From a virus: 35,145 bases of DNA. Under the pieces are notes generated by a model that did not search any database, was not told the DNA's origin, and saw only the letters and a list, made by a program, of their open reading frames with translations. Made by a program: the position numbers and the translations under genes. The DNA lies in IMG/VR virus record IMGVR_UViG_3300021957_000141, positions 1-35,145 of that record. The stretch is one strand, 5' to 3'. Of the stretch, positions 25,516 through 32,518 are shown in pieces; within the stretch, counting starts at the first letter, position 1; each line of letters begins with the position of its first letter.

Positions 25516-26103
25516 TCAGAATGGAATGTCATCATCAAACACTTTCGGCCTTGCTCGAATGTCTATCACCTCTGCGGCTGGAAATGATTCTTTGACTGCC
25601 TTCTCGAACTCTCCTGCGTTGTGATCTCTGAAGTGTCTGTATGCGAGTGCTACCTCTCTGAGTGTTAGCAGCTCCATGTCTGGCCGTTGCTCTTTAATCT
25701 TTTGCCACGACCTTCCGTCTTTCATTATGCCAAACATCTCGCCATCCAGTTCCATCTCCCAGATGTCTGTTGAGGCTCTCTGTGCGCCTAGTCTCTCTGC
25801 CTCTGCATCCATTGCTTTGAGGCCTCTTACGACAATCTCTGCTCTGACCTTACATTCTTCTGGATTGTTTTCTTCGATAGCCTTGTTCATCTTTGCCATT
25901 GCAGATCCATACTTCTGCGCTGTTTCGACGCTTACCAATTCTGGCAGCATGTCGATGCCCCACTTTGTGTCCATCTGTATTGCCAGCCGATCCATTGGGG
26001 CGATTGCATAGTCACACATGATTTGATCCTTATGTGCTTGCGGGTTGAATATTCTGTCTGCCTTCTTTTGGCGCCTTGGCCTCTTGGGCTTCTGCGTGTC
26101 CAT
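25516..26103 (-). CDS. Replication-operon protein with an SSB-type C-terminal peptide
   Basis: The protein (195 aa from the ATG at 26103, chosen because GGAG lies 6 nt upstream; GTG at 26115 would give 199 aa) has a basic start (KPKRPRRQKK) and a helical body with no OB-fold that I can see. It ends KVFDDDIPF, the same last seven residues as E. coli SSB (FDDDIPF), preceded by a looser linker. In bacterial SSB this peptide docks DnaG, PriA, RecQ, Exo I and the Pol III chi subunit. The gene sits between the iteron cluster and the operon terminator. I infer that it recruits or diverts host SSB partners. The body is unrecognised. Confidence 0.75.
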   Translation of the reverse strand: MDTQKPKRPRRQKKADRIFNPQAHKDQIMCDYAIAPMDRLAIQMDTKWGIDMLPELVSVETAQKYGSAMAKMNKAIEENNPEECKVRAEIVVRGLKAMDAEAERLGAQRASTDIWEMELDGEMFGIMKDGRSWQKIKEQRPDMELLTLREVALAYRHFRDHNAGEFEKAVKESFPAAEVIDIRARPKVFDDDIPF

Positions 26104-26111
26104 CATCATCT

Positions 26112-26256
26112 CCACAGTTCATCCACCACAGTTTCATCTAATCCACATTCCACCACAGTAGTATGTCTAATACATACAACTACTGTGGTGGAAGTATTTG
26201 TGGCCTTTTCTTCCACAGTTCCACAGTTCATCCACAGTTCAGAAAAACAACTGTGG
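26112..26256. repeat. Iteron cluster, candidate replication origin
   Basis: The octamer CCACAGTT occurs directly at 26112-26119, 26126-26133, 26213-26220, 26221-26228 and 26232-26239, and inverted at 26249-26256. Variant CCACAGTA occurs at 26153-26160 and inverted at 26181-26188. The latter two are part of a long imperfect palindrome (26148-26193). Two near-consensus DnaA boxes are present: TAATCCACA (26139-26147) and TCATCCACA (26228-26236). It lies directly after the primase-helicase gene. I infer an iteron-type origin; an operator cluster is the alternative. Confidence 0.65.
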
Positions 26257-26272
26257 AAGTGTGGAAACAGCA

Positions 26273-28462
26273 TCAAACTTCCTCCCAATTGATCCATTCG
26301 CCGACCACTACGCACGGCACATCTCTTCCGCTTCGGCTGTCTCTTATCTCTGCGACTTTGAGGTTGCCTGTGCTGATCCACTTCTTGACGATTGCTTTTG
26401 CCTTTGCTTTGTCCCCTGGCTTTTCTGTGTCGAGGTCGAGCTGTTCTGCGACTGCATTGCCGATCCAGTTCTTTGCTCTGATGTCTGAGCGGTATGCCTT
26501 GTCGTTCTCCTCTGCCTTGCCGACTGCTCTTTGGACATCGTAGAGGTCTTTGGTTGTTACGCCGTCGAATAGATCAGGCAGCTTAAATTCTGTGGCTACG
26601 CCTATGTGTTCACCGTTTGCTATTTCGACTGAGACCATGCGGCGGTATGTTGCCTTGTCTGATGGCGGTGCAAGGTTTGCTTTGCCATCGTCCTGGCGGA
26701 ATATGCCGAGTGCTTCTTGTTCGTCCACACCAAGTGCCATTGCGTCTTCTGGAGTGATCCTGTTTATCACTCTTGCCGCTCTTGCTGCACCGATCAGACT
26801 GCCTGCGCCGCGCACTGAATCAACCGTTGCGTCTTCTCCGTTGCCTTTACGGATGTGATGCACAAGCTGTACTGAGCTGTTGGTGTCTCTTGCCAGCTTC
26901 CTGAGCATTGATACGACTGCCTGGATGCTGCCATTGTTGTTCTCATTAACCAGGTGGGCAGATATGAATGGATCTAATATTACGACACCTATGTTGTTCT
27001 CTTTGATCTTGCGGATCATAAAGGCCAGCAGCTCATCGTTCTGGATCAGGCCGTCCCTGCCTTCTGCTGCCAGGGTGATCTGCATGGTGTCCTCACCATC
27101 CATGAACAGCTTGCCTTTGATGTCATCTGGCGTGAGGCTATAGTGCTGCATGGCTGCTATGGTTCTCATTTGAAGTTCTGAGATCGGATCTTCCAAATTT
27201 ATGACCCATGTGTTGCACTGCTCCTTGACCCTTACGCCAAGCAGGTCTTTGCCTGTCGATATTGCCAGTGCTTCCACAATGATTGCTGATGTCTTGCCAA
27301 TGCCGCCGGCAGATGCTGTGACGCTAATGTATTTCTTGATGTAGTCGTATCCATAGACCCACTCTCTGCGGGGCAGTGTGAGCGCATCAAACATTTCGTA
27401 AGGCGTGGGCCATTCATTGCCTGTATCAGGCTCTGTGTAGCTCTGCGTTGGCTCTGTGGCTATTTGCAGGGTCTGGTTCTGCTGCTCCATGCGCTCGGCT
27501 GCTGGGTCTGGCGGTGGCGTCCAGCCTTTTGCTCTGGCTCCGTCGATTGCCTTCTGCACCTCTGCCCTTGTTTCGTCCACTGTGTAGCCGCCAAGGGTAA
27601 AGCCATCTGTGATCGCGTGGATTTCTTCGTCGGCTAGGCCTTTGTTGACGTATGATCCAACCAGGCGCACCATATTGTGATGCCAATCCTCGCCTGCTAG
27701 CACGTTCTGGACTGCCAGTTGCCTGTCCATTGCTTGCTGGCCGAGGTCTATGCTCATTGTGCTAGCAGCCTGTGGCTCTGCCTTTGGGAATGCGCGCATC
27801 ATGCGTTCAAACTCTACTGGTTCTCTGTCTGTTGAGAACTCTGTCCGCATTGTGACCAGCTCTGGAACATATCCTTTGTCTTGTTTCTTTTGGTTGGGCC
27901 ATGAGACTGTGCCTGCCACGCGCATGATGCGTGATGGGTTAACGACTGCCGCATCTGTTTGGAGTGAGGCGGCGATTGCTTTTTGTACATCACGCCATGC
28001 TTGCATGTTTTGCACTGGCTCTTCGAGCCGCCAGTATGCGTGGCCTCTTGCGAATGGCGTTGTTCCTGTCTTGATCGACATTGTGAACTTTGGGCCTGCG
28101 AAAGACAGGATATTTTCCATTGCGCCTGCTGTGTCTGCGTCTGCGAAGCAATAAAACGCGGCTAGGATGTCTGTGTCTTTGGCTGCTTGGCCTGCCGGTA
28201 TCTCTATGATTGGGTCAATTGGATTGATGCACATGTATATGTTTTGCTTGGCAGCGTTCATTGCCTCGGCATGCTGGGCTGCGTCTTCTATGTTTTTTAG
28301 TGCAAATCTTGCGGCGTTTGCTGATCCAGATTGCGATATAGAACGTATCTCTATGAGCGGTTGGCCTACAGTGTTCCAATTCTCTGTAATCTGTGCTATG
28401 AACTGCTTAATGATTTCGGTTTTGGGAGCCATTTCCATTTGTTCTTCCACTTCCATTTTCAT
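26273..28462 (-). CDS. Primase-helicase fusion, RepA/AAA_25-type
   Basis: The 729-aa protein starts after a strong GGGGAGGAA site. The N-terminal domain (about 60-200) resembles the archaeo-eukaryotic type primase-polymerase of plasmid and phage replicators: an acidic pair in FADAD (D108, D110), RGHAYW with H141, and a VVNPSRIMRVAGTVSWPN segment. The C-terminal domain is a RepA/RecA-fold helicase: Walker A AGGIGKT (385-391), Walker B VVILD (493-497) and QLVHHIRKG (532-540). The last ~100 residues probably form a winged helix. It would open and prime the origin next to it, then hand over to the host polymerase, since no DNA polymerase is encoded here. Confidence 0.85.
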   Translation of the reverse strand: MKMEVEEQMEMAPKTEIIKQFIAQITENWNTVGQPLIEIRSISQSGSANAARFALKNIEDAAQHAEAMNAAKQNIYMCINPIDPIIEIPAGQAAKDTDILAAFYCFADADTAGAMENILSFAGPKFTMSIKTGTTPFARGHAYWRLEEPVQNMQAWRDVQKAIAASLQTDAAVVNPSRIMRVAGTVSWPNQKKQDKGYVPELVTMRTEFSTDREPVEFERMMRAFPKAEPQAASTMSIDLGQQAMDRQLAVQNVLAGEDWHHNMVRLVGSYVNKGLADEEIHAITDGFTLGGYTVDETRAEVQKAIDGARAKGWTPPPDPAAERMEQQNQTLQIATEPTQSYTEPDTGNEWPTPYEMFDALTLPRREWVYGYDYIKKYISVTASAGGIGKTSAIIVEALAISTGKDLLGVRVKEQCNTWVINLEDPISELQMRTIAAMQHYSLTPDDIKGKLFMDGEDTMQITLAAEGRDGLIQNDELLAFMIRKIKENNIGVVILDPFISAHLVNENNNGSIQAVVSMLRKLARDTNSSVQLVHHIRKGNGEDATVDSVRGAGSLIGAARAARVINRITPEDAMALGVDEQEALGIFRQDDGKANLAPPSDKATYRRMVSVEIANGEHIGVATEFKLPDLFDGVTTKDLYDVQRAVGKAEENDKAYRSDIRAKNWIGNAVAEQLDLDTEKPGDKAKAKAIVKKWISTGNLKVAEIRDSRSGRDVPCVVVGEWINWEEV

Positions 28463-28480
28463 TGATTCCTCCCCTGAACT

Positions 28481-28510
28481 GCCCAGCGGTCATAGCCGCT
28501 GGGCTTTTTT
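28481..28510 (+). terminator. Plus-strand (antisense) intrinsic terminator
   Basis: A perfect 9-bp stem GCCCAGCGG / CCGCTGGGC with a 6-nt loop is followed by six T on the plus strand, although all genes here are on the minus strand. On the coding strand it is a hairpin without a U-tract, between the ssDNA-binding candidate and the primase-helicase. It may stop antisense transcription or act as an mRNA processing or stabilising hairpin. Confidence 0.7.
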
Positions 28511-28513
28511 CAT

Positions 28514-29134
28514 TTAAAACTCTGCGTCAACTGGGGCTGGTGCAGGAGCTGGTGGTGGTGGTGTGGGTGTGGGTGCAGCTTCTTCGACTGCTATTCCTGC
28601 GGCGACACCTTCTTTCAGGCTGTCTGGTTTGTCTACCCACTTTACGATCTCGAAAATCGGGTAGCATGTGGAGCCTTTGGTGAACTTGATCTCCTTGGCC
28701 TCGACAACTTTGATGAGTGGCATTTGGCCGTTTGTGCCTTGGCTCAGTTTTGGAGCGAGGTCTGTCAGAGCGGCCCAGACGCCGGCGCCTGCTTGCTCCC
28801 ACATGGCGACTTTGCCGTCACCGATAGCACACTTGACCGAAAAACCTTTCTTGTAGTCATCGCCAGGCTTAGTCATCATTTGATTGACTGTCGGGTTCCA
28901 CTTCCACTCGGGAGCTACGCCGACCATGCCGTCTGACTTCTGCCAGCCTGTCTTTAGAGTGTCTAAGTCAATGACAAAGCCTTTGGTTTGCGCAGCCTCA
29001 AACTCATCCTTTGCCGCACCGTCACGGGTGTAGAACTGCTTGGCTCTAACGGAGCCATCCTGTGTGCCTCGGGCTGACCATTGCAGGAAGGTGTTAACAT
29101 CGGAGCCTGATGCCCCTAGATCTATTTCAAACAT
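28514..29134 (-). CDS. Probable single-stranded DNA-binding protein
   Basis: The 206-aa product has a beta-rich body (residues 1-165) with aromatic and basic positions (WKWNPTVNQM, GFSVKCAIGDGKVAMWEQ), then a proline-alanine linker and an acidic terminal Phe (PVDAEF). A body, flexible linker and acidic tip ending in Phe is the layout of phage ssDNA-binding proteins such as T7 gp2.5. No specific family motif is certain. It sits between a recombination nuclease and the primase-helicase, the usual place for an SSB. A good AAAGGA ribosome binding site is present. Confidence 0.6.
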   Translation of the reverse strand: MFEIDLGASGSDVNTFLQWSARGTQDGSVRAKQFYTRDGAAKDEFEAAQTKGFVIDLDTLKTGWQKSDGMVGVAPEWKWNPTVNQMMTKPGDDYKKGFSVKCAIGDGKVAMWEQAGAGVWAALTDLAPKLSQGTNGQMPLIKVVEAKEIKFTKGSTCYPIFEIVKWVDKPDSLKEGVAAGIAVEEAAPTPTPPPPAPAPAPVDAEF

Positions 29135-29194
29135 TTTGTATCCTTTACGTTGTTTGATTGTTGGAGTTGTTGTGCGCGTAACCCTGCGCTGGGA

Positions 29195-29944
29195 TTAGAT
29201 GCCATACATTTCTTCCCGCAGATCTTCTGCCCCGTTCCAATAGAACGTGTTAGGGTTGACGGGTATGACCTCTCTAATATCTTCCGCGCTACCTGAGCGC
29301 AGGAACTTTTCTAGCCGAGCGATTTGCTTCTTGGCCCTGACAAGGATCTCTGTCGGATCGCCGTCTTCAAGCATGTTGGTTTTCTTTGATGACACATAAA
29401 GAAACTTGACCACCTGGTTGCCTCGGGCTTTCTGATAGATCGCGCGTTGCAGTTGATGCTCTGGCGACATCGTGCTTGGGATGCGTCCTGTTGTTTTTAG
29501 ATCAATGACTACGCCGTGATCAGGGAACACAAAGTCAAGGTAGCCGATCACAGGGATCTCGAAGTCATCTGTCTTGGCTGTGATGCTAATCTTTGTTTGC
29601 CCGTCTTCAGGAAACTCAGGCTTGCCGTAATGCTCAAGCTCTTGAAGTGTTAGCTCCATGCACGGCTCAATCATGGCGCGCTCTTTGGTGATCTTTTCGT
29701 CAGCCATAAAGAACGTGCTGTCAAACTTTTCCAATGCCTGATCCAGCGCGCCGGATTTGTGCAGCTTGCCGGTCAGTGTGTTGGCGACAGCATCCTCTGT
29801 GCAGATGCCACGCATGGCAGCGGCGCCCATAGGTGTGCGCTTCTTGAACAAGTATGCCGCAACCCAAACGTCTGGCGCGTTAGACCAGAGGTTGATTGAT
29901 GATGCCGACAGGTGCTTGATGCCGTGCTTTTCAAAACCGTTCAT
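29195..29944 (-). CDS. RecB/Cas4-like PD-(D/E)XK exonuclease
   Basis: The 249-aa protein shows the nuclease core GYLDFVFPDHGVVIDLKTT (D137, D148, K150) followed by the Q-x5-Y helix motif QLQRAIY (164-170). The N-terminal SASSINLW and GICTEDAVA (E50) segments match the PDDEXK_1 family. I see no iron-sulphur cysteine set, so it is RecB-nuclease-like rather than true Cas4. It probably resects or recombines replicating phage DNA, or degrades host DNA. It overlaps the RuvC-like gene by 4 bp (ATGA). Confidence 0.85.
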   Translation of the reverse strand: MNGFEKHGIKHLSASSINLWSNAPDVWVAAYLFKKRTPMGAAAMRGICTEDAVANTLTGKLHKSGALDQALEKFDSTFFMADEKITKERAMIEPCMELTLQELEHYGKPEFPEDGQTKISITAKTDDFEIPVIGYLDFVFPDHGVVIDLKTTGRIPSTMSPEHQLQRAIYQKARGNQVVKFLYVSSKKTNMLEDGDPTEILVRAKKQIARLEKFLRSGSAEDIREVIPVNPNTFYWNGAEDLREEMYGI

Positions 29945-30411
29945 GCTGTTAGCTTTCCAAAGAGGGCCAAAAGACAGGCTTCACTTCTGCCATCGTCTTT
30001 GACACGTTTAAACAAGTCAGCTTGTGCAGGCCATCTCTGGCTGGCAAGTGATCTGCTAAGGCCTTTGTCTTTGTTGAGGCCAAGGTATGACTTCCACTTG
30101 GCCGGCGTTACCAATGTCATTGGCAGCTTGTGTGCTGCGATTGCCATCTGCGTGGCGCCGTAGGACTGACCGAATCTGAACATGCTGCTCACCCCGTTGC
30201 CTCTGACGGCACTGACCTGCTCCAATATTACATGGTGCGGCTCATCGCCTTCTGGTTTAAGTATTTCGTGCAGCTCATACAGGTTAAGCTCCGTCTTGCC
30301 TTTGATGTTTTTGTAAACCGGCATGTCATGCACCTCGACGCTGTTGCTGTCAGGCCAGTAGAATGCAATTGCACCAGTGAAGCCTGGGTCTATGCCGACA
30401 AAGACTGTCAT
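29941..30411 (-). CDS. RuvC-like Holliday junction resolvase
   Basis: The 156-aa protein has the RuvC/RNase H-fold catalytic set: GIDPGFTGA (D8), VILEQ (E64) and the C-terminal DDGRSEACLLA (D139/D140, E144). Length and the motif VTPAKWKSYLGL agree with phage RuvC-type resolvases. It would resolve branched replication intermediates before packaging. It starts in an ATGA overlap with the 60-aa gene upstream. Confidence 0.9.
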   Translation of the reverse strand: MTVFVGIDPGFTGAIAFYWPDSNSVEVHDMPVYKNIKGKTELNLYELHEILKPEGDEPHHVILEQVSAVRGNGVSSMFRFGQSYGATQMAIAAHKLPMTLVTPAKWKSYLGLNKDKGLSRSLASQRWPAQADLFKRVKDDGRSEACLLALFGKLTA

Positions 30412-30590
30412 ACCTGATCTCGGATCTTAATGCCGTTAAAGTTAAGAAAGAAGAAGATTGCTTCTTCTGTTAGATCGCGCAGGGTTGGGTCTTGCCCATC
30501 CATCTTTGCCCGATTGGTTTGCAGAACGCGCATGCCGTCAGCAAGCTCACACTTGATGCGGTGGTTCCACTGCTCTTTCTTCTGTTTCAT
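30408..30590 (-). CDS. Small basic hypothetical protein, first gene of the leftward operon
   Basis: The 60-aa product is helical and basic at the start (MKQKKEQWNHRIKCELADGMRVLQ) with a hydrophobic FFFLNFNGI near the end. I do not recognise it. It follows the leftward promoter with a GGGGGAA ribosome binding site 5 nt before ATG, and overlaps the resolvase by 4 bp. As the first gene after the operators it could be regulatory, but there is no clear DNA-binding motif. Confidence 0.65.
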   Translation of the reverse strand: MKQKKEQWNHRIKCELADGMRVLQTNRAKMDGQDPTLRDLTEEAIFFFLNFNGIKIRDQV

Positions 30591-30603
30591 AGTTCCCCCA
30601 GGG

Positions 30604-30692
30604 TTGCTAGTCGTTCACCATACATAGTGCTAGCAATTATTTTAATCAAGTGTAATTTTTTGCTAGCAAAGGTATTGCAAAGTTGCTAGCAA
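30604..30692. promoter_or_regulatory. Operator array of TTGCTAGCAA palindromes
   Basis: Perfect 10-bp palindromes TTGCTAGCAA lie at 30660-30669 and 30683-30692, a one-mismatch copy GTGCTAGCAA at 30627-30636, and a partial copy TTGCTAG at 30604-30610. Spacings are 23, 33 and 23 bp, so two pairs are arranged symmetrically around the centre of the divergent promoter region. One operator lies within the spacer of each promoter. This is the arrangement expected for a repressor that controls both early operons. Confidence 0.8.
30621..30649 (-). promoter_or_regulatory. Leftward early promoter
   Basis: On the minus strand TTGATT (30644-30649) and TATGTA (30621-30626) are separated by 17 bp. The operator copy GTGCTAGCAA (30627-30636) lies in the spacer. 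It would drive the resolvase-nuclease-SSB-primase operon. Confidence 0.6.
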
Positions 30693-30703
30693 GATTCTAT
30701 ATG
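30675..30703 (+). promoter_or_regulatory. Rightward early promoter
   Basis: TTGCAA (30675-30680) and TATATG (30698-30703) are separated by 17 bp, with the operator TTGCTAGCAA (30683-30692) in the spacer. Transcription would begin about 25 bp upstream of the first small plus-strand gene. A second, weaker match uses TTGCTA at 30683. Confidence 0.6.
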
Positions 30704-30736
30704 TAATGTATAGACAGAAACAAAGGGAACACGGAC

Positions 30737-30946
30737 ATGAAAATGGAATTCAAATTTGCAGATGGCGCTCACTTTGCAACCAACTCGGCAAAGCCGGTTA
30801 ATATTACTCAATTTGAGGAAGACTGCTTTCAACTCTTTATGGTTAAAGGAGACAAGACCATGAACCACCCCCTGCATATGCACTTTGAAACATTTGACGA
30901 GGCAGTGGAGTTTGCCGAGAACGTAGTCGGCCTTCAAGCCGCTTAA
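30737..30946 (+). CDS. Small hypothetical early protein, 69 aa
   Basis: The first rightward gene starts with ATG after AAAGGGAAC. The product is amphipathic, with FEEDCFQLFMVKGDKTMN and a His-rich LHMHFETFDEA, ending in an acidic helix AVEFAENVVGL. I recognise no family. Its place directly behind the early promoter suggests an early host-takeover or regulatory role, which is inference. It is followed by a GC-rich hairpin. Confidence 0.7.
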   Translation: MKMEFKFADGAHFATNSAKPVNITQFEEDCFQLFMVKGDKTMNHPLHMHFETFDEAVEFAENVVGLQAA

Positions 30947-30953
30947 CACAACA

Positions 30954-30973
30954 CGGGGAGCTGCGGCTCCCCG
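30954..30973 (+). other. Intercistronic hairpin without U-tract
   Basis: A perfect 8-bp stem CGGGGAGC / GCTCCCCG with a TGCG loop follows the first early gene by 8 bp. The following bases (CTATCACTT) are not a U-tract, so it is more likely an mRNA-stabilising or processing element than a full terminator. Confidence 0.65.
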
Positions 30974-30997
30974 CTATCACTTAGAAAAGAATATACC

Positions 30998-31294
30998 ATG
31001 AAATATAAACTATCAGATAAAATTAGGTTTGATGCGTCACCAAAAGGCGAAATCATGCTGAAGGATTTAGTCGGACGTTATGTATATGTCCCATTAGGAA
31101 AGGCAGCTAAGACAGTCTGCCTAGATCACGTTGCCTCTGATGACACAGATAATGTCTTTTACAATCGTGATGAAAGCATAGGGTTTGACATAAATTATAT
31201 TTGGCAGTGCCTTATATATACAGATGAAGAAAGATCTTACTTTAGAGATTTTTATGAGGCAGCCAGAGATAAACAATGGGGAACACGCTTATGA
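30998..31294 (+). CDS. Hypothetical early protein, 98 aa
   Basis: The product is acidic and aromatic-rich (VGRYVYVPLGKAAKTV, then NYIWQCLIYTDEERSYFRDFY) and probably a small globular protein. No family is recognised. The ribosome binding site is weak (AAGA). The TGA overlaps the start of the next gene (ATGA), so the two are coupled. The local base composition is somewhat more AT-rich than in the structural genes. Confidence 0.65.
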   Translation: MKYKLSDKIRFDASPKGEIMLKDLVGRYVYVPLGKAAKTVCLDHVASDDTDNVFYNRDESIGFDINYIWQCLIYTDEERSYFRDFYEAARDKQWGTRL

Positions 31295-31509
31295 CAATCG
31301 ACGAAATCAAATCCGCAATTGCCAAAGATACCAGTTTCATTGACAATAAATTAAAGGTCATTGACGAACTGAAAAAATACTATGGGGAGGGTGTTCGATC
31401 ATCATCGGCCAGCGCCGACATTGGAATGGAAGCAGCTATGCTGCAAAACGCAATTGAGTCCCGCAAAAATTTTAAGCAGTTACTGAAGGAGATGACAGAT
31501 GAAAGCTGA
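31291..31509 (+). CDS. Hypothetical early protein, 72 aa
   Basis: I chose the ATG at 31291 (ATGA overlap with the previous stop, GGGGAA about 8 nt upstream) over one 15 nt earlier. The product is helical (TIDEIKSAIAKDTSFIDNKL; ESRKNFKQLLKEMTDES) and probably a coiled-coil. No family is recognised. It overlaps the 30-aa membrane peptide gene by 11 bp. Confidence 0.65.
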   Translation: MTIDEIKSAIAKDTSFIDNKLKVIDELKKYYGEGVRSSSASADIGMEAAMLQNAIESRKNFKQLLKEMTDES

Positions 31510-31591
31510 TTGGGAAGACTATGTAATTATCATCAGCGCGTTTGTCGCTGGGAATGTTTGGATTTCTGGCATTGTATGGGGGTGGTGGTGA
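31499..31591 (+). CDS. 30-aa membrane peptide
   Basis: ATG at 31499 opens a 30-codon frame for MKADWEDYVIIISAFVAG followed by NVWISGIVWGWW, one membrane helix with a short acidic N-terminus and tryptophan-rich end. A GGAG site lies about 8 nt upstream. It overlaps the preceding gene by 11 bp and the next by GTGA. Small early membrane peptides are common in phages. The function is unknown. Confidence 0.6.
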   Translation: MKADWEDYVIIISAFVAGNVWISGIVWGWW

Positions 31592-31770
31592 GCGAACTAT
31601 CCCCTGCCGATCAGGCCATACTGCAATACCTGCGCACTCAAGTGGATCGCTTGCAAGATGAGAGGTATCGTAAAGACGCAAGGCCGAGCATTGCCAATGA
31701 GCTTCAGATTGCCCAGCGTGATCTGAAGCAATACACATCTGACCTTAGAAAAAAAGGATACAATATATAA
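31588..31770 (+). CDS. Small coiled-coil early protein, 60 aa
   Basis: The best start is GTG at 31588 (GTGA overlap with the previous stop, G-rich site upstream); an ATG at 31576 is possible. The product begins SELSPADQAILQYLRTQVDR and is a charged helix throughout, ending KKGYNI. No family is recognised. Its TAA overlaps the ATG of the next gene. Confidence 0.6.
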   Translation: MSELSPADQAILQYLRTQVDRLQDERYRKDARPSIANELQIAQRDLKQYTSDLRKKGYNI

Positions 31771-32162
31771 TGGTCAAAGTAGTAGACGTTGAAATAAACT
31801 TCATGTCATTTAAACGCGCATTTAATCGGGAACCCACCGAGGCAGAGATGGGCGCCCTTATGAGACTGAACGCCAAAAGAAACGAGGGGCAATGCGGCGG
31901 CAAGAATACAATTGCAAAGATTGACAGGCGCCTTGCGTCAGCATCCAAGGCTCGGGATTACATTAAAAGCCAGCCGCTCAAGCGCAACATCGTAGTCACC
32001 CGCACTGCTTGGTCTGTTAATTACCTGCTCAAGTTGGAATTGAACAAATCACAAATCATGGACGTTCTGCACATAAGTGAGATCGCTTATGATCGGGCCG
32101 TCAAGCAATACAATCTGCCGCGTGACGGGATTGAGAGAAGGTTTAAAAATGAAAAGAGATGA
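31770..32162 (+). CDS. Putative helix-turn-helix early regulator, 130 aa
   Basis: The product is basic. Its C-terminal third (LNKSQIMDVLHISEIAYDRAVKQYNL, about residues 91-116) reads as a helix-turn-helix: a first helix, a short turn, and a recognition-type helix. An N-terminal segment resembles a homing-like or DNA-binding helix pair. It is the only gene in the early block with a credible DNA-binding motif, so it is the best candidate to act on the TTGCTAGCAA operators, although this is inference. The start overlaps the previous stop (TAATG). Confidence 0.55.
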   Translation: MVKVVDVEINFMSFKRAFNREPTEAEMGALMRLNAKRNEGQCGGKNTIAKIDRRLASASKARDYIKSQPLKRNIVVTRTAWSVNYLLKLELNKSQIMDVLHISEIAYDRAVKQYNLPRDGIERRFKNEKR

Positions 32163-32418
32163 GATATTAAAAGAAGCAGCGCGCATAATCAGCACCGAAA
32201 GGGCAGACGATTATGGGCCGGCAGATGAATCGTTCAAGCGCATTGCTCGGCTTTGGACATCTTATCTTGATGTGGCTGTTAGCCCTATGGACGTTGCCAA
32301 CATGTATATTTTAAGCAAGGTGCAGCGAACTCTCATGTCTCCAGCTAAAGAGGATACATGGCTGGACATCTGTGGCTATGCTGCATTGGCAGGCGAGATG
32401 ATGACCAATGAAAAGTAA
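32149..32418 (+). CDS. DUF6378-like protein
   Basis: From the ATG at 32149 (GAGAGAAGG upstream) the 89-aa product has the family pattern ISTERADDYGPADESFKRIA, LWTSYLDVAVSPMDVANMYI, SKVQRTLMSP and DTWLDICGYAALAGEMM. I recall this as DUF6378, widespread in phages; the DDYG and DICGYAAL blocks resemble the all-alpha MazG-like nucleotide-hydrolase fold, but activity is unproven. It overlaps the preceding gene by 14 bp and the following one by 11 bp. Confidence 0.75.
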   Translation: MKRDEILKEAARIISTERADDYGPADESFKRIARLWTSYLDVAVSPMDVANMYILSKVQRTLMSPAKEDTWLDICGYAALAGEMMTNEK

Positions 32419-32518
32419 ATTTACAGAACATGAGGTTCATATAGCTGGCCTAGTTGGGGCTATCTTTGGCTTCATTAGCGGCGCTGGCTTGATGGCGCTC
32501 ATTGCAATTATATTCTAA
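32408..32518 (+). CDS. 36-aa membrane peptide, last gene of the early operon
   Basis: ATG at 32408 codes a short polar start (MKSKFTEHEVH) and one glycine-rich membrane helix (IAGLVGAIFGFISGAGLMALIAIIF). It overlaps the DUF6378-like gene by 11 bp and ends 6 bp before a strong terminator. The function is unknown. Confidence 0.6.
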   Translation: MKSKFTEHEVHIAGLVGAIFGFISGAGLMALIAIIF

